A stretch of DNA of 22,911 nucleotides from Gallionella sp. UBA4737. GTDB lineage: Bacteria; Pseudomonadota; Gammaproteobacteria; Burkholderiales; Gallionellaceae. The stretch's first letter is position 1. The number at the start of each line of letters is the position of its first letter. Positions 22,845-22,911 of the stretch are shown here, piece after piece. The stretch lies in assembly GCA_002403995.1 (NCBI GenBank), contig DHIV01000093.1, forward strand, positions 939 through 23,849, given 5' to 3'. Made by a program: the position numbers and the translations under genes. The notes beneath the pieces were generated by a model that saw nothing but the letters and a program-made list of their open reading frames with translations, had not been told where the DNA came from and did no database searches.

Positions 22845-22911
22845 CTATGCCACAAAAACCCCGGCCTGATGCGCCTGCTCGTCGGCGAAATAACTGCTGC
22901 GCACCATCGGC
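22845..22911 (-). CDS. lipA: Lipoyl synthase LipA, C-terminal fragment
   Basis: The last 21 codons plus stop, entering from the right edge: PMVRSSYFADEQAHQAGVFV then A and TAG. The P-M-V-R-S-S-Y-x-A-D-x-Q-A pattern is the conserved C-terminus of LipA, the radical SAM enzyme that inserts sulfur into octanoyl groups to make lipoate. The serine of RSSY is the expected C-terminal ligand of the auxiliary cluster. The rest of the gene is outside the window. Confidence 0.85.
   Translation of the reverse strand, partial: PMVRSSYFADEQAHQAGVFVA

Noticed and set aside
22610..22855. 81-codon minus-strand ORF
   Set aside because: Lies almost entirely within the RNase P RNA; its residues translate structural RNA sequence.
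1..22911. CRISPR array, tRNA genes, complete insertion sequence
   Set aside because: No spaced direct repeats of CRISPR type, no tRNA-like cloverleaf with TTCRA loop, and no transposase ORF were seen.

Overview
The window carries a complete, tightly packed division and cell wall (dcw) cluster, all on the minus strand. It runs mraZ-rsmH-ftsL-ftsI-murE-murF-mraY-murD-ftsW-murG-murC-murB-ddl-ftsQ-ftsA-ftsZ from about 19.85 kb down to 1.4 kb. This gene order, single-copy ddl, a 388-residue FtsZ ending in DIPSFLRKQAD, the class A RNase P RNA and the lipA-rnpB neighbourhood point to a betaproteobacterium. A Gallionellaceae/Nitrosomonadales-type organism is my guess from general similarity; no database search was possible.

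Right edge (22.9-19.85 kb): the last 21 codons of lipA, an RNase P RNA gene with an enlarged P12 arm, a 660-residue SEC-C/TPR/SPINDLY-type O-GlcNAc transferase-like gene, and an AT-rich 400 bp gap. The gap holds one weak small ORF and, next to mraZ, a good sigma70 promoter with four 10-bp-spaced MraZ boxes.

Middle (19.8-1.4 kb): sixteen dcw genes that make UDP-MurNAc-pentapeptide (murB, C, D, E, F, ddl), lipid I and II (mraY, murG), and the divisome (ftsL, I, W, Q, A, Z). Most junctions are ATGA overlaps or a few bases, so this is one translationally coupled operon. Two junctions are disturbed in the same way. Between mraY and murD, and between ftsW and murG, the C-terminal codons of the upstream gene are present a second time, with many synonymous and almost no amino-acid changes. 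In both cases the second copy is the end of a short in-frame ORF (47 and 39 codons) with its own ribosome binding site. Neither ORF belongs to the standard dcw gene set. In addition, murB, murC and murE each contain an in-frame palindromic insertion of about 70-135 bp.

Left edge (1.3-0 kb): downstream of ftsZ, where lpxC commonly sits in this group, there is instead an AT-richer two-gene module. It consists of a three-Cys-motif partner protein (TcmP) followed one base later by the start of its Gp37/Gp68 (DUF5131) partner. It looks like laterally acquired cargo.
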